A model generated the notes under the pieces. It did not search any database. It was not told where the DNA came from and saw nothing but the letters and a program-made list of their open reading frames with translations. From Hymenobacter jeongseonensis (GTDB taxonomy: Bacteria; Bacteroidota; Bacteroidia; Cytophagales; Hymenobacteraceae): a stretch of 64,000 bases of DNA. The DNA lies in the NCBI RefSeq assembly GCF_015694725.1, contig NZ_JADQDQ010000014.1, positions 1 to 64,000 on the forward strand, written 5' to 3'. The position numbers were made by a program, and so were the translations under genes. Below are positions 1 to 7,970 of the stretch, in pieces (positions within the stretch are counted from its first letter, which is position 1; each line of letters opens with the position of its first letter).

Positions 1-42
1 CAGCAGGAAGCGGGCGGCCACGAAGACATAGTGCTTGGTCAT
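1..42 (-). CDS. N-terminus of an unidentified protein, cut by the window edge
   Basis: An ATG on the minus strand at 42 opens a frame that stays open to base 1 and encodes 14 residues, MTKHYVFVAARFLL. The peptide is basic then hydrophobic, so it could be the start of a membrane protein, but too little is visible to name it. It is divergent from the phage-type genes that begin at 312 and could belong to the same element. Confidence 0.4.
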   Translation of the reverse strand, partial: MTKHYVFVAARFLL

Positions 43-167
43 GTTAGCAATTATAAGCACAAACAGAATACCCTCCTTTGCGTGAACTGCTGCCCATGGG
101 TGCCTACTGGCCCAACAAAGTGGCCCTACAGTCCAGAATGAGTTTAAAAAACTCGTTCACCTTTCAA

Positions 168-206
168 AGTTCACGAAACGCAAAAGTGAGATGAGTTTCG
201 TGAACT
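168..206. repeat. Perfect 12-bp inverted repeat, possible operator
   Basis: AGTTCACGAAAC (168-179) and its exact reverse complement (195-206) are separated by 15 bases. A further GTTCAC copy lies at 155-160. The repeat sits in the divergent intergenic space between the protein read leftward from 42 and the phage-type genes from 312. Spaced dyads of this type are typical of repressor operators, but that role is an inference. Confidence 0.5.
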
Positions 207-242
207 GTTCAATAAACTAATTCCTCCTTCCAAAAACAGTAC

Positions 243-270
243 AAGCCCCGCCCCTCCGGCGGGGCTTTTT
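243..270 (+). terminator. Rho-independent terminator before the phage-type genes
   Basis: The 10-bp arms AAGCCCCGCC and GGCGGGGCTT enclose a 5-base loop and are followed by TTT. The T-run is on the plus-strand side only, so it should stop rightward transcription. No plus-strand gene is visible between 43 and 242, so it may end a transcript that begins in this gap or insulate the following operon. Confidence 0.65.
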
Positions 271-311
271 GCGTCCTATGCCCCGCTTCCTCGCGCCCGC
301 ATCTTGGGGGC

Positions 312-842
312 ATGAGTGATTTCACTGCCGATTTCCAACGCATCCTCGACGAGGAAGTAGGCAACTACGCCGCCCGGGCGCTGGGCTTGCTCACGGCCGC
401 GATTCAGAAAAAAGGCCTGGTGCTTACCGAAGACCTGCTCAAGTCCCTGCGCACGGAGGTGGTCGCGGCCAGCGCCCAGCACGTGGCCAGCATGGGCGTG
501 GCTTTCGAGCAGTACGGCCGCATCCGGGACATGAAGGGCCTCAACCGCACCCAGGCTCCGCCCATCGAGCAAATCGAGGCCTTCGTGAAAAAGGTCGGCG
601 TGGGCAACTTCACCTACATCCCCGGCTACCGCTTCGGCCAGGCGCCGCTGAGCCAGGCCGTGGCCATCAACCGCATCGCCTGGGGCATTGCCCGCGCCAA
701 GCTGCGCGATAACAGTCAGGTCAAGCCCAAGGCCTGGTTCGCTAAAACCTTTTACTCCAGCATCAACCGCTTCATCGACGCGGTCACCACCCGCTACGCC
801 GCCCAGACCGGCCAGCACATCGCCAGCACCCTCCGCACTTAA
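312..842 (+). CDS. Phage-associated hypothetical protein (possible tail/head accessory protein)
   Basis: This 176-residue protein is soluble, with no signal peptide or membrane segment. It is mostly helical in appearance in the first half, followed by a basic C-terminal half. It ends three bases before the tape measure gene, so the two are surely co-transcribed. In tailed-phage genomes the genes just before the tape measure encode tail tube, chaperone or HK97 gp10-like connector proteins; position and size fit the last group, but I see no diagnostic motif. The phage assignment comes from the neighbour. The start at 312 is the first ATG after the terminator at 243-270. Confidence 0.6.
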   Translation: MSDFTADFQRILDEEVGNYAARALGLLTAAIQKKGLVLTEDLLKSLRTEVVAASAQHVASMGVAFEQYGRIRDMKGLNRTQAPPIEQIEAFVKKVGVGNFTYIPGYRFGQAPLSQAVAINRIAWGIARAKLRDNSQVKPKAWFAKTFYSSINRFIDAVTTRYAAQTGQHIASTLRT

Positions 843-845
843 CTC

Positions 846-3800
846 ATGGCTAACGTAAGGCAAGACAACGTCCAGATAAAACTGGAGATTGACGGGTCGC
901 AGTCGCGCACCGAACTCGACAACCTGAGCCGCAAATCCAAGCTGCTGCAGGAGGAGTTGAAGGGGCTCAAAAAGGGCACCCAGGAGTACGTGGACAAGGG
1001 CAAGGAGCTGGCCACCGTGACCACCCGCATGGGCGAGTTGCAGAAGGAAATCGGCCTCACCTCGCTCAATTCCGCGCAGCTCACCGCCCTCTCGCGGCAG
1101 TTGAACCGCGAACTGGCGTTGCTCACGCCCAATACGCAGTCTTTTTTGGACAAGGCCAAGGAATTGGGCGAAGTGGACAACCAGCTGGCCAAGGTCCGCG
1201 CCGAAGCCAAGGGCGTGAAAGACCAGCTGGAGGATAGCGGTAACGGCTTTTTGTCGTTCGTGAAAAAGTCGGCCGCGTTTGCCGGCATTCAGCTGGGCGT
1301 CGAGGGCGTGGTGAGCAGCCTCAAGCAGTTGGGCAGCGAGAGCATCACGGCGGCCGCTGAGGGCAGCGATTCCATCGCGGACATGGAAAAGAGCCTGAAC
1401 GTGACCACGGCCGGGGCCAAAGCGCTGCGCACCCAGCTGGAGGGCATCGACACCCGCACCGCACAGGAAGACTTGGAAGGCATCGCCATCGCCGGCGGGC
1501 AGCTGGGCGTGGCGGCGGCCGACGTGGACGAGTTCACCGTGTCGGTGGACCAAGCCGTGGTGGCGCTGGGCGATGAGTTTACGGGTGGCGTAGAGGACGT
1601 CACCAAGTCCATTGGGGGCCTGCAAAAGCTGTTCAAGGACACGGCCGACCTGAAGCCGGACCAGGCCATTACCAAAATCGGCTCGGCCCTCAACGCCCTG
1701 GGCGCGGATGGCTCGGCAACTGCCCCGGTGGTGGCCGAGTTTGCGGCCCGCATCGGCCAGCTAGGCGACCTGGCGCCGGAAATCTCCCAGACATTGGGCC
1801 TGGGCGCGGCCTTTCAGGAATTGGGCTTGTCGGCCGAGATTTCGTCGGGGGGCCTGACCAACGTGCTGCTGACCGCCTCGAAGGACACGGCCGGGTTTGC
1901 CAAGCAGCTGGGCTTGACGCAGAAAGAATTTATTGGCCTGCTCAACTCCGACCCAAACGAGGTGATTTTGCAGCTGGCCGAAAGCCTGAAGGGCGCCAGC
2001 AACACCGAAATCATTTCTACGCTGGAAGCCTTAGGCGTCGAGTCGCAGGAAGCGACCAAAGTGGTTTCCCTGCTGGCCACCCAGACGGACCTTGTGCGGC
2101 AGAAGCAGGCCCTGGCCAGCGCCGAAATGGCCAAGGGCACCAGCCTGACGGAAGAGTTCAACAAGAAAAACACCAACGCGGCGGCCGAGATTGCCAAGGC
2201 CGAGAAAAGCTTTGCGCAGTACCGGCGCGAGCTGGGCGAGCAGCTGATTCCGATTTACATCGCCGCGCTCCAGTACTCGGGCCTGTTCCTCGACATGCTG
2301 CGCGGCATCCCGGCCTTCGTGCGCGAAAACAGCGCCGTGCTCAAAGGCCTGGCCCTGGCCCTACTGGCCCTGAACGCCGAACAAATCATTTTGAATGGCC
2401 AGGTGCTCTATAGCATCACGCTGGAAAAGGCCCGGGCCGTAGCGGCCCGGGCCAGCGCCATTGCGTTTCGGTTGTTGGGGGTGGCCATGAGTGCTAACCC
2501 ACTGGGGCTCTTTATTGCCGGCGTCGCGCTGCTCATCGGCGGCTTTATCACGCTCTACGAGCGCAGCGAGGGCGTGCGCAAAACCATCGCCGGGCTCGGG
2601 GCGGTGGCCACGCAGGTGTTCGCCACGATGAAGGACACGGTGCTCACCCAGCTGCGCAGCGTGGGCGATTTGCTGGCCGGCATCTTCACCTTCGACCCCG
2701 AACGCATCAAAAAGGGGCTGACGGGCCTGGGCGATTCGTTTAACAAGTCCGGCAAAGAAGTCGCCGCCGCCTACCACAAAGGCTACGCGGAGCAGGAAGC
2801 CAAGGAAAAAGCCGCCCAGGCCTCGAACGAGCAAAAGCGGCAGGACGACCACAAAAACAAGGAAAACAAAGCGGCGGCGGACAGGCTGGAGCGCGAGAAA
2901 AAAGCCGCCGCCGCCACCGCCGCCGCGCTGGCCGACGCCGCCCAGGCCCAGGCCGTGCAGAACCTGAAGCTGCGCGAGCTGGCCCTGCAACGGGAATTAA
3001 TTGCGGTGCAGGAAGGCAGCGAGCAGGAGCTAAAGCTCAAAAAGCAGCTGGTGCTCGTGGCGCGCGACATTGAGTTGTCGGATGCCAAGAAAACGGCCAA
3101 CGAGCGGGTGCTGATTCAGGGCCAGGCCCAGCTGGCCTTGGACAAGCTCAACGCGGATTTCCACAAAAAGCAGGCAGCCGACAAAGCCAAGCAAGCCGAG
3201 GAAGACCGGAAATTGACCGAAAAACAGGCCCTGGAGGAAGCCGAAGCAGCGGCCGCCATCCTCAAGCGCCAGGCCGCGCTGGAGCGGGACGAGTACGTGC
3301 GCCGGGCGGCCGAGCTTCGCGCCGCGGCCGAAGCCGAATCGGTGAAGCTGAAAGGCAACGACGCCCAGGTGGCTGAGCAGCGCCGCTTGATTCAGGAAAA
3401 GCTGCAACTGGACCTACTTGCGCTCGAGGAGGACCGGGTCACCAAGCAGGCCGCCATCGACCGGCGCATCGAGCAGTCGGACGCCGATATTGCCCTGCGC
3501 CGGGTGCAACAGGCCCGCGACACGGCCGGCTTGTTCAGCGAGGCCCGCGAGCAGGCCAACGAGCAGGAGTTTGACATCAAAAAAGGGCTGCTTCAGAGCC
3601 AGCTCGAGGCGGACCTGGCCAACGAGCAGCTGACGGTCAACGAGCGGCTGGCCATCATCCGCCAGTTTCACGCCGACGTGGCGGTGCTGGAGCAGGAACG
3701 CCGGGCGTTTGCGGATTTTACCGAGCGGGAAAAGAGCCAGTTTGCGCTCCAGCAGGTGCAAACCGGCATCCAGATTGTGGGCGACTTTCAGAAAATCGAC

Positions 3801-4631
3801 TCGGATAAGCAGCTGGCCAAGCTGGAAAAGGACAAGAAGGCCCGCCTGCTCAAGCTTGACCAGGAGTACAAAGCCGGCATGCTGAGCAAGGAGCAGTACG
3901 AGGCCCAGAAATCCAGCATCGAGGCCAACTACGACGCCAAAACCCGCTCGATTAAAAAGCAGGCCGCCGAAAAGGAGAAGGAGTACAAAATCGCGCAGGC
4001 CATCATTGCCGGCGTGCTGGCCGTGATTGAGGCCTCCCCGAACGTGCCGCTCCAGATTGCCACCGGCATCGCGGCGGCGGCGGGCGTCGCCAAAATCATT
4101 GCCACCCCGATTCCGGAGTTTGCCAAGGGCGGTATCACCGGGGCCCCCAATCCCACGTGGCGGGAAAAGGTGCGCCGCTTTGCTAGTGGCGGCATCAACG
4201 CCGTGGCCGGCGTGGCCAACACCGGCCAGCTGCACGGCAGCGGCGGCATTCAGATGATTGACGGGGCCACCGGCCAGCAGCTGGGCGAGTGGGAGCGGGG
4301 CGAGCCCTACATGATTCTGAGCCGCGACACCTACGCCAACAACAAGCCGCTGATTGATGACTTGCTCGACACGAGCCTGCACCGGGGCGGGGCACCGGTG
4401 CGCCCACGTGGAAGTTATTACGAGGATGGGGGCACCCTAGGGGGCAATCTGCCGAGTGGCGGTACCGTAGCCGGCAACGCCGAGCAGCTGCAGGTGGCCC
4501 GCGAAACCCGGGACGCGATTCGGGCCCTGCCCACCAGGCTACGCATTGCCTGGGAGGACGAGGATACCGAGAACGTGGAGGAGCGATTAGGCGAGCGGGA
4601 AGCCGTCCGAAACAGCACCGGAATCCGGTAG
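846..4631 (+). CDS. Phage tail tape measure protein
   Basis: This 1261-residue protein should set tail length and pass through the tail tube during assembly. Residues 1-130 are charged and coiled-coil-like. About 130-450 resembles the TP901-type tape measure domain, with many short Ala/Gly/Leu helices. Hydrophobic segments lie near 494-515 and 550-574. A very long Lys/Glu/Ala/Gln coiled-coil region covers roughly 640-1040. A Gly-rich C-terminus (about 1090-1180, with repeated GGI and SGG) carries a conserved-looking GEPYMILSRDTY. This order is typical of tape measure proteins of siphovirus-like prophages in Bacteroidota. No distal tail, baseplate, fibre, lysis or integrase genes follow; the gene ends 31 bases before a terminator and then a tRNA, so the tail module looks truncated or rearranged on this side. 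Confidence 0.88.
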   Translation: MANVRQDNVQIKLEIDGSQSRTELDNLSRKSKLLQEELKGLKKGTQEYVDKGKELATVTTRMGELQKEIGLTSLNSAQLTALSRQLNRELALLTPNTQSFLDKAKELGEVDNQLAKVRAEAKGVKDQLEDSGNGFLSFVKKSAAFAGIQLGVEGVVSSLKQLGSESITAAAEGSDSIADMEKSLNVTTAGAKALRTQLEGIDTRTAQEDLEGIAIAGGQLGVAAADVDEFTVSVDQAVVALGDEFTGGVEDVTKSIGGLQKLFKDTADLKPDQAITKIGSALNALGADGSATAPVVAEFAARIGQLGDLAPEISQTLGLGAAFQELGLSAEISSGGLTNVLLTASKDTAGFAKQLGLTQKEFIGLLNSDPNEVILQLAESLKGASNTEIISTLEALGVESQEATKVVSLLATQTDLVRQKQALASAEMAKGTSLTEEFNKKNTNAAAEIAKAEKSFAQYRRELGEQLIPIYIAALQYSGLFLDMLRGIPAFVRENSAVLKGLALALLALNAEQIILNGQVLYSITLEKARAVAARASAIAFRLLGVAMSANPLGLFIAGVALLIGGFITLYERSEGVRKTIAGLGAVATQVFATMKDTVLTQLRSVGDLLAGIFTFDPERIKKGLTGLGDSFNKSGKEVAAAYHKGYAEQEAKEKAAQASNEQKRQDDHKNKENKAAADRLEREKKAAAATAAALADAAQAQAVQNLKLRELALQRELIAVQEGSEQELKLKKQLVLVARDIELSDAKKTANERVLIQGQAQLALDKLNADFHKKQAADKAKQAEEDRKLTEKQALEEAEAAAAILKRQAALERDEYVRRAAELRAAAEAESVKLKGNDAQVAEQRRLIQEKLQLDLLALEEDRVTKQAAIDRRIEQSDADIALRRVQQARDTAGLFSEAREQANEQEFDIKKGLLQSQLEADLANEQLTVNERLAIIRQFHADVAVLEQERRAFADFTEREKSQFALQQVQTGIQIVGDFQKIDSDKQLAKLEKDKKARLLKLDQEYKAGMLSKEQYEAQKSSIEANYDAKTRSIKKQAAEKEKEYKIAQAIIAGVLAVIEASPNVPLQIATGIAAAAGVAKIIATPIPEFAKGGITGAPNPTWREKVRRFASGGINAVAGVANTGQLHGSGGIQMIDGATGQQLGEWERGEPYMILSRDTYANNKPLIDDLLDTSLHRGGAPVRPRGSYYEDGGTLGGNLPSGGTVAGNAEQLQVARETRDAIRALPTRLRIAWEDEDTENVEERLGEREAVRNSTGIR

Positions 4632-4662
4632 GCGTGCCACAGTATTTGCCACAGTAAAAAGA

Positions 4663-4695
4663 AAAAGGCCATTTCCGCAGTGGAAATGGCCTTTT
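4663..4695. terminator. Bidirectional terminator between the tape measure gene and tRNA-Asp
   Basis: Perfect 14-bp arms AAAAGGCCATTTCC and GGAAATGGCCTTTT flank the 5-base loop GCAGT. The A-tract and T-tract flanks make it work in both directions, ending the phage-type operon (plus) and the tRNA-Asp transcript (minus). Confidence 0.85.
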
Positions 4696-4705
4696 CTATG
4701 CAAAC

Positions 4706-4782
4706 TGGCGGTCTGGACGGGACTCGAACCCGCGACCTCCGCCGTGACAGGGCGGCATTCTAACCAACTGAACTACCAAACC
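4706..4782 (-). tRNA. tRNA-Asp (GTC anticodon)
   Basis: On the minus strand a complete cloverleaf can be drawn. The acceptor arms GGTTTGG (4776-4782) and CCAGACC (4710-4716) pair over 7 bp with one G-U. The anticodon loop CTGTCAC carries GTC, the T loop contains TTCGAGT, and the discriminator G at 4709 is followed by an encoded CCA (4706-4708). The 3' end faces the phage-type genes, the usual arrangement when an integrative element uses a tRNA 3' end as attachment site. Confidence 0.95.
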
Positions 4783-4827
4783 GTTTGCCTTGGTGGAGAA
4801 GCCGTGTGCTTTTCCGTTTTGGTGATA

Positions 4828-4859
4828 CAAAGGTAGGGCAGGAAAACTGCGTCCTGCAA
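4828..4859 (-). promoter_or_regulatory. Promoter of tRNA-Asp
   Basis: Read on the minus strand, TTG (4857-4859) is followed after 21 bases by TACCTTTG (4828-4835). This matches the Bacteroidota -33 TTG / -7 TAnnTTTG layout. The -7 box lies about 46 bases upstream of the mature tRNA 5' end, leaving a short 5' leader. Confidence 0.65.
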
Positions 4860-4960
4860 GCACAGGGCCAAAGTTTTTCTAAAATGGAGGACTTGTGAGA
4901 GGTTGTAGGTTGTTTTTCAGGCTCATTAATTTTTGTGGGTCGCTGCTGCGATGGATGTTT

Positions 4961-4968
4961 TACCTTTG
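4961..4968 (+). promoter_or_regulatory. Putative -7 promoter box for accA
   Basis: TACCTTTG matches the Bacteroidota -7 consensus TAnnTTTG. A TTTTG at 4931-4935 lies 25 bases upstream, slightly far for a -33 element. A start here would give accA a leader of roughly 100 bases. Confidence 0.45.
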
Positions 4969-5077
4969 CCATCCGCCTGACGAACGGCTTTTGCGACCGA
5001 GGGATGTTCTTTTTCCTCCACAACGGCTTTCTGCGGTGTTCTTCTTCTGTCTTTCCATCCGAAACATTCCTTTGTCC

Positions 5078-6025
5078 ATGCTACTTGATTTTGAACAACC
5101 CATCGCCGCGCTGGAAGGCAAGCTCCTCGAAATGCAAAAGCTGGCCGACGAGAGCGACGTTGACGTGAGCGAAGCGGTGACGGCTTTGCAAGCCAAAATC
5201 AAAGCGCTTAAAAAGGAAACCTACGCCAACCTTACCCGCTGGCAGCGGGTGCAGCTTTCGCGACACCCCGAGCGGCCCCAAATGCTGGATTACATCGGGG
5301 GCATGGTCGACAAGTTTGTTGAGCTGCACGGCGACCGCACCGTGGGTGACGACAAGGCCATGGTAGGCGGCCTGGGCGAGCTCGACGGGCACACCGTCAT
5401 GTTTATTGGGCAGCAGAAAGGGCACAACACGAAGGAGCGCCAGTATCGGAACTTTGGCATGGCCAACCCCGAGGGCTACCGCAAGGCCCTGCGCTTGATG
5501 AAGCTGGCGGAGAAGTTCAACGTCCCCATCGTCACCTTGATTGATACCATGGGAGCTTTTCCGGGCCTGGAAGCCGAAGAGCGGGGGCAGGGCGAAGCCA
5601 TTGCCCGCAATCTGAAGGAAATGTTCATGCTGAAGGTGCCGGTTATCTGCATCATTATCGGCGAGGGAGCTTCGGGCGGCGCGTTGGGTATCGCCATTGG
5701 CGACCGGGTGCTGATGCTGGAGAATACCTGGTATTCGGTTATCTCCCCGGAATCCTGCAGCAGCATTTTGTGGCGCACCTGGGATTATAAAGAGCAAGCT
5801 GCCGAGGCCCTCAAGCTAACGGCCATCGACATGCACAAGGCGGGTCTCGTTGATGGCATCGTGAAGGAACCCCTGGGTGGTGCCCATACCGCACCCGAGC
5901 AGATGATTGAAACTCTGAAAAACACGCTGCTCAAAACGCTGAAGGAATTGGGGGCAATAGCGCCCGCCGACCGAATCAGCCAGCGCATCGACAAATTTTC
6001 GGCCATGGGCGTGGTGGTGGAATAA
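5078..6025 (+). CDS. accA: Acetyl-CoA carboxylase carboxyltransferase subunit alpha
   Basis: With AccD, this subunit transfers carboxyl from carboxybiotin to acetyl-CoA to form malonyl-CoA, the first step of fatty acid synthesis, in the cytoplasm. The 315-residue length matches the family (about 319 in E. coli). The N-terminal helical part is followed by the typical RHPERP near residue 62 and by the crotonase-like core with GEGASGGAL near residue 195, which forms the oxyanion site. I chose the ATG at 5078 because family similarity starts at MLLDFEQPI; the frame is open further upstream but that stretch does not look coding. accD is not in the window. Confidence 0.95.
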   Translation: MLLDFEQPIAALEGKLLEMQKLADESDVDVSEAVTALQAKIKALKKETYANLTRWQRVQLSRHPERPQMLDYIGGMVDKFVELHGDRTVGDDKAMVGGLGELDGHTVMFIGQQKGHNTKERQYRNFGMANPEGYRKALRLMKLAEKFNVPIVTLIDTMGAFPGLEAEERGQGEAIARNLKEMFMLKVPVICIIIGEGASGGALGIAIGDRVLMLENTWYSVISPESCSSILWRTWDYKEQAAEALKLTAIDMHKAGLVDGIVKEPLGGAHTAPEQMIETLKNTLLKTLKELGAIAPADRISQRIDKFSAMGVVVE

Positions 6026-6032
6026 GGCGTTT

Positions 6033-6135
6033 GTCATGCTGAGAAGCGAAGCATCTTATCACGGCTGCGCTTTTTCAGGTTCTCTAATCGATGCGTTGCG
6101 GGCGTGATAAGGTCCTTCGCTGCGTTCAGGATGAC
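6033..6135. repeat. Palindromic intergenic repeat, REP-like family A
   Basis: The element starts GTCATGCTGAG-AAGCGAAGCATCTTATCACG and ends with an imperfect inverted copy (CGTGATAAGG...TTCGCTGCGTTCAGGATGAC); the dash only splits the motif. The same family appears as a tighter palindrome at 23391-23475 and as a half-copy at 31375-31399. Here it fills almost the whole gap between accA and the next gene, and its last bases supply an in-frame ATG (6131). Confidence 0.8.
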
Positions 6136-6139
6136 AAAA

Positions 6140-6988
6140 ATGAAAATTCATACCATCGACACTGGCCTTTTTAAGCTCGACGGCGGCGCCATGTTTGGCG
6201 TCGTGCCCAAGAGCATGTGGCAAAAGCTCAACCCGCCCGATGCCAACAACATGTGCACCTGGGCCATGCGTTGCCTGCTGATTGAAAATGGCAACCAGCT
6301 GCTGCTCATCGATAATGGCATTGGCGACAAGCAGGATGAGAAATTTCGGGGGCATTTTTACCTGCACGGCGACGATACCCTGGAAAAGTCTCTGCGCAAG
6401 CTGGGCTTCACCAGTACCGACATTACCGATGTTTTCCTGACTCATCTGCACTTCGACCACTGTGGCGGCTCGGTGCAGCGTCGGCCCGACGGCGTTTTGC
6501 AACTGGCATTTCCCAACGCGACGTACTGGAGCAACGAGGCGCACTGGGACTGGGCCGTGACCCCCAACCCCCGCGAAAAAGCAAGCTTTCTAAAGGAGAA
6601 CATTCTGCCAATTCAGGAAAGCGGCCACTTGCAATTTGTAGACGTGCAGGCGGGGGTGCCTGCCCGCTTGGCGTCGTTTCGCGAAATCATCATGGCCGAT
6701 GGGCACACCGAGAAAATGATGGTGCCCGTGATGGAATACAAAGGCCGCACGGTGGCGTTTATGGCTGATTTGCTGCCCAGCACCGGCCATATTCCGCTGC
6801 CTTATGTGATGAGTTACGACATGCGCCCGCTCGTGACCATGACGGAGAAAGAAGCCGTGCTGCGCCGGGCGGCCGATGAAAATTGGATACTCTTACTGGA
6901 GCACGACCCCATCAACGAAGCCTGCACCGTGCAGCACACCGACAAAGGCGTGCGCTTGGCCGATACCCTGCGGCTGGCAGATTTATAG
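6140..6988 (+). CDS. MBL-fold metallo-hydrolase
   Basis: This 282-residue cytoplasmic protein is of the metallo-beta-lactamase superfamily. The zinc-binding HLHFDH (residues 102-107, HxHxDH pattern) is clear, with downstream His/Asp residues (for example HEKM-like GHTEKM and LLEHDP) that can complete a dinuclear site. Overall it resembles lactonase-type or general MBL hydrolases; the substrate cannot be told from sequence. I prefer ATG 6140 (MKIHTIDTG) because similarity to the fold begins there; ATG 6131, three codons upstream, lies inside the REP-like repeat. It follows accA by 114 bases with only the repeat between. Confidence 0.85.
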   Translation: MKIHTIDTGLFKLDGGAMFGVVPKSMWQKLNPPDANNMCTWAMRCLLIENGNQLLLIDNGIGDKQDEKFRGHFYLHGDDTLEKSLRKLGFTSTDITDVFLTHLHFDHCGGSVQRRPDGVLQLAFPNATYWSNEAHWDWAVTPNPREKASFLKENILPIQESGHLQFVDVQAGVPARLASFREIIMADGHTEKMMVPVMEYKGRTVAFMADLLPSTGHIPLPYVMSYDMRPLVTMTEKEAVLRRAADENWILLLEHDPINEACTVQHTDKGVRLADTLRLADL

Positions 6989-7098
6989 GGGGATAGTTGG
7001 TTGTTAGGGGCTGATTTTGCGTATCGCGCAGTAGCGGCTACGCCGGTGCCGTGGTGGCACGGGCGCGCGGCGCGGATGTACCAAAAACGAACAGCACC

Positions 7099-7878
7099 AT
7101 GGCCCAGCTGGGGTTGGCATTATCGGGGGGCGGAGCGCGCGGAATTGCCCATTTGGGCGTGTTGGCGGCGCTTGATGAACTTCAGCTGCCCGTTGGGCAG
7201 CTGGCCGGTGTGAGTTCCGGCGCCATTGCCGCCGTGTTTTACGCGGCCGGGTTTGCGCCCCGCGAAATTCTCAAAATGCTGCTGAGTACGAATCTGTTTC
7301 GGCTCACGCGGCCGGCATTCAGCCGTTTTGGGCTGCTGCACCTAGACGCCGTGGCGGAATTGATTGCCCGGCAATTGGGGGCAAAAATAAACTTCGAAGA
7401 TTTGAACCGGCCCCTCACGCTGGTCGCCACCGACTTGATGGCCGGCGAATCGGTGTATTTTAGTTCGGGGCCGGTGCTGCAGCCGCTTTTGGCGTCGTCG
7501 GCGGTGCCCATTGTGTACCGGCCGGTGGAGTACCAGGGCCGGCAACTGGTTGACGGTGGCCTGCTCAACAACCTCCCCATCGAGCCGTTGCTGGGCCAGG
7601 AAGATATTCGGGTGGTGGGCGTGAACTGCAATCCCATCAACTCGGAAGCCCACATTCCCAACTTCCGGCGTCTGATTGAGCGCACGCTCCATCTGGCCAT
7701 CAATGCCAATACGAACTCGCGCAAAACGCAGTGCCACTTGCTGTTGGAGCCCCCCGAGCTGCGCCATTACCGGCCGTTGAGCTACAAGCAGGGGGCCGAG
7801 CTTTTCGATATTGGCTATCGGTACACGCTGGATAAAGCTGAGTCGCTTCAGGCCCTGCTTTCACCAGAAAAGCGCTAG
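7099..7878 (+). CDS. Patatin-like phospholipase
   Basis: This 259-residue predicted serine lipid acyl hydrolase has all three patatin signatures: the oxyanion loop GGGARG (residues 10-15), the nucleophile elbow GVSSG (37-41, Ser39) and the catalytic Asp in DGG (Asp152). There is no signal peptide, so it is probably cytoplasmic or inner-membrane peripheral. It lies between an MBL hydrolase and an acyltransferase of the PlsC type, hinting at phospholipid turnover. The chosen ATG gives the usual short lead to the GGGARG loop; the frame is open upstream but that part is atypical. Confidence 0.9.
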   Translation: MAQLGLALSGGGARGIAHLGVLAALDELQLPVGQLAGVSSGAIAAVFYAAGFAPREILKMLLSTNLFRLTRPAFSRFGLLHLDAVAELIARQLGAKINFEDLNRPLTLVATDLMAGESVYFSSGPVLQPLLASSAVPIVYRPVEYQGRQLVDGGLLNNLPIEPLLGQEDIRVVGVNCNPINSEAHIPNFRRLIERTLHLAINANTNSRKTQCHLLLEPPELRHYRPLSYKQGAELFDIGYRYTLDKAESLQALLSPEKR

Positions 7879-7970
7879 CTTGGCGCTGGTGGGCCATCTT
7901 TGTAGCCTGAATAAGGGTTGGCTTGCTGCCAATGCCCCGCTCTCCCATCAATAATTCACCACCGCAACTG

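Noticed and set aside
276..1625. Long open frame on the minus strand opposite the phage-type genes (about 449 codons)
   Set aside because: It is a product of high G+C third positions opposite two genes with clear protein character; its translation is low-complexity (Gly, Leu, Val, His) with no recognisable domain.
4632..4662. Attachment site made of the two TGCCACAGTA copies (4635-4644 and 4647-4656)
   Set aside because: Two 10-base copies only 12 bases apart are not a plausible att pair; no integrase is near. Probably chance or a minor duplication.
4895..5077. N-terminal extension of AccA by 61 residues
   Set aside because: Family similarity starts at 5078, the extension is Phe/Leu/Cys-rich and non-conserved, and a -7 promoter box lies inside it.
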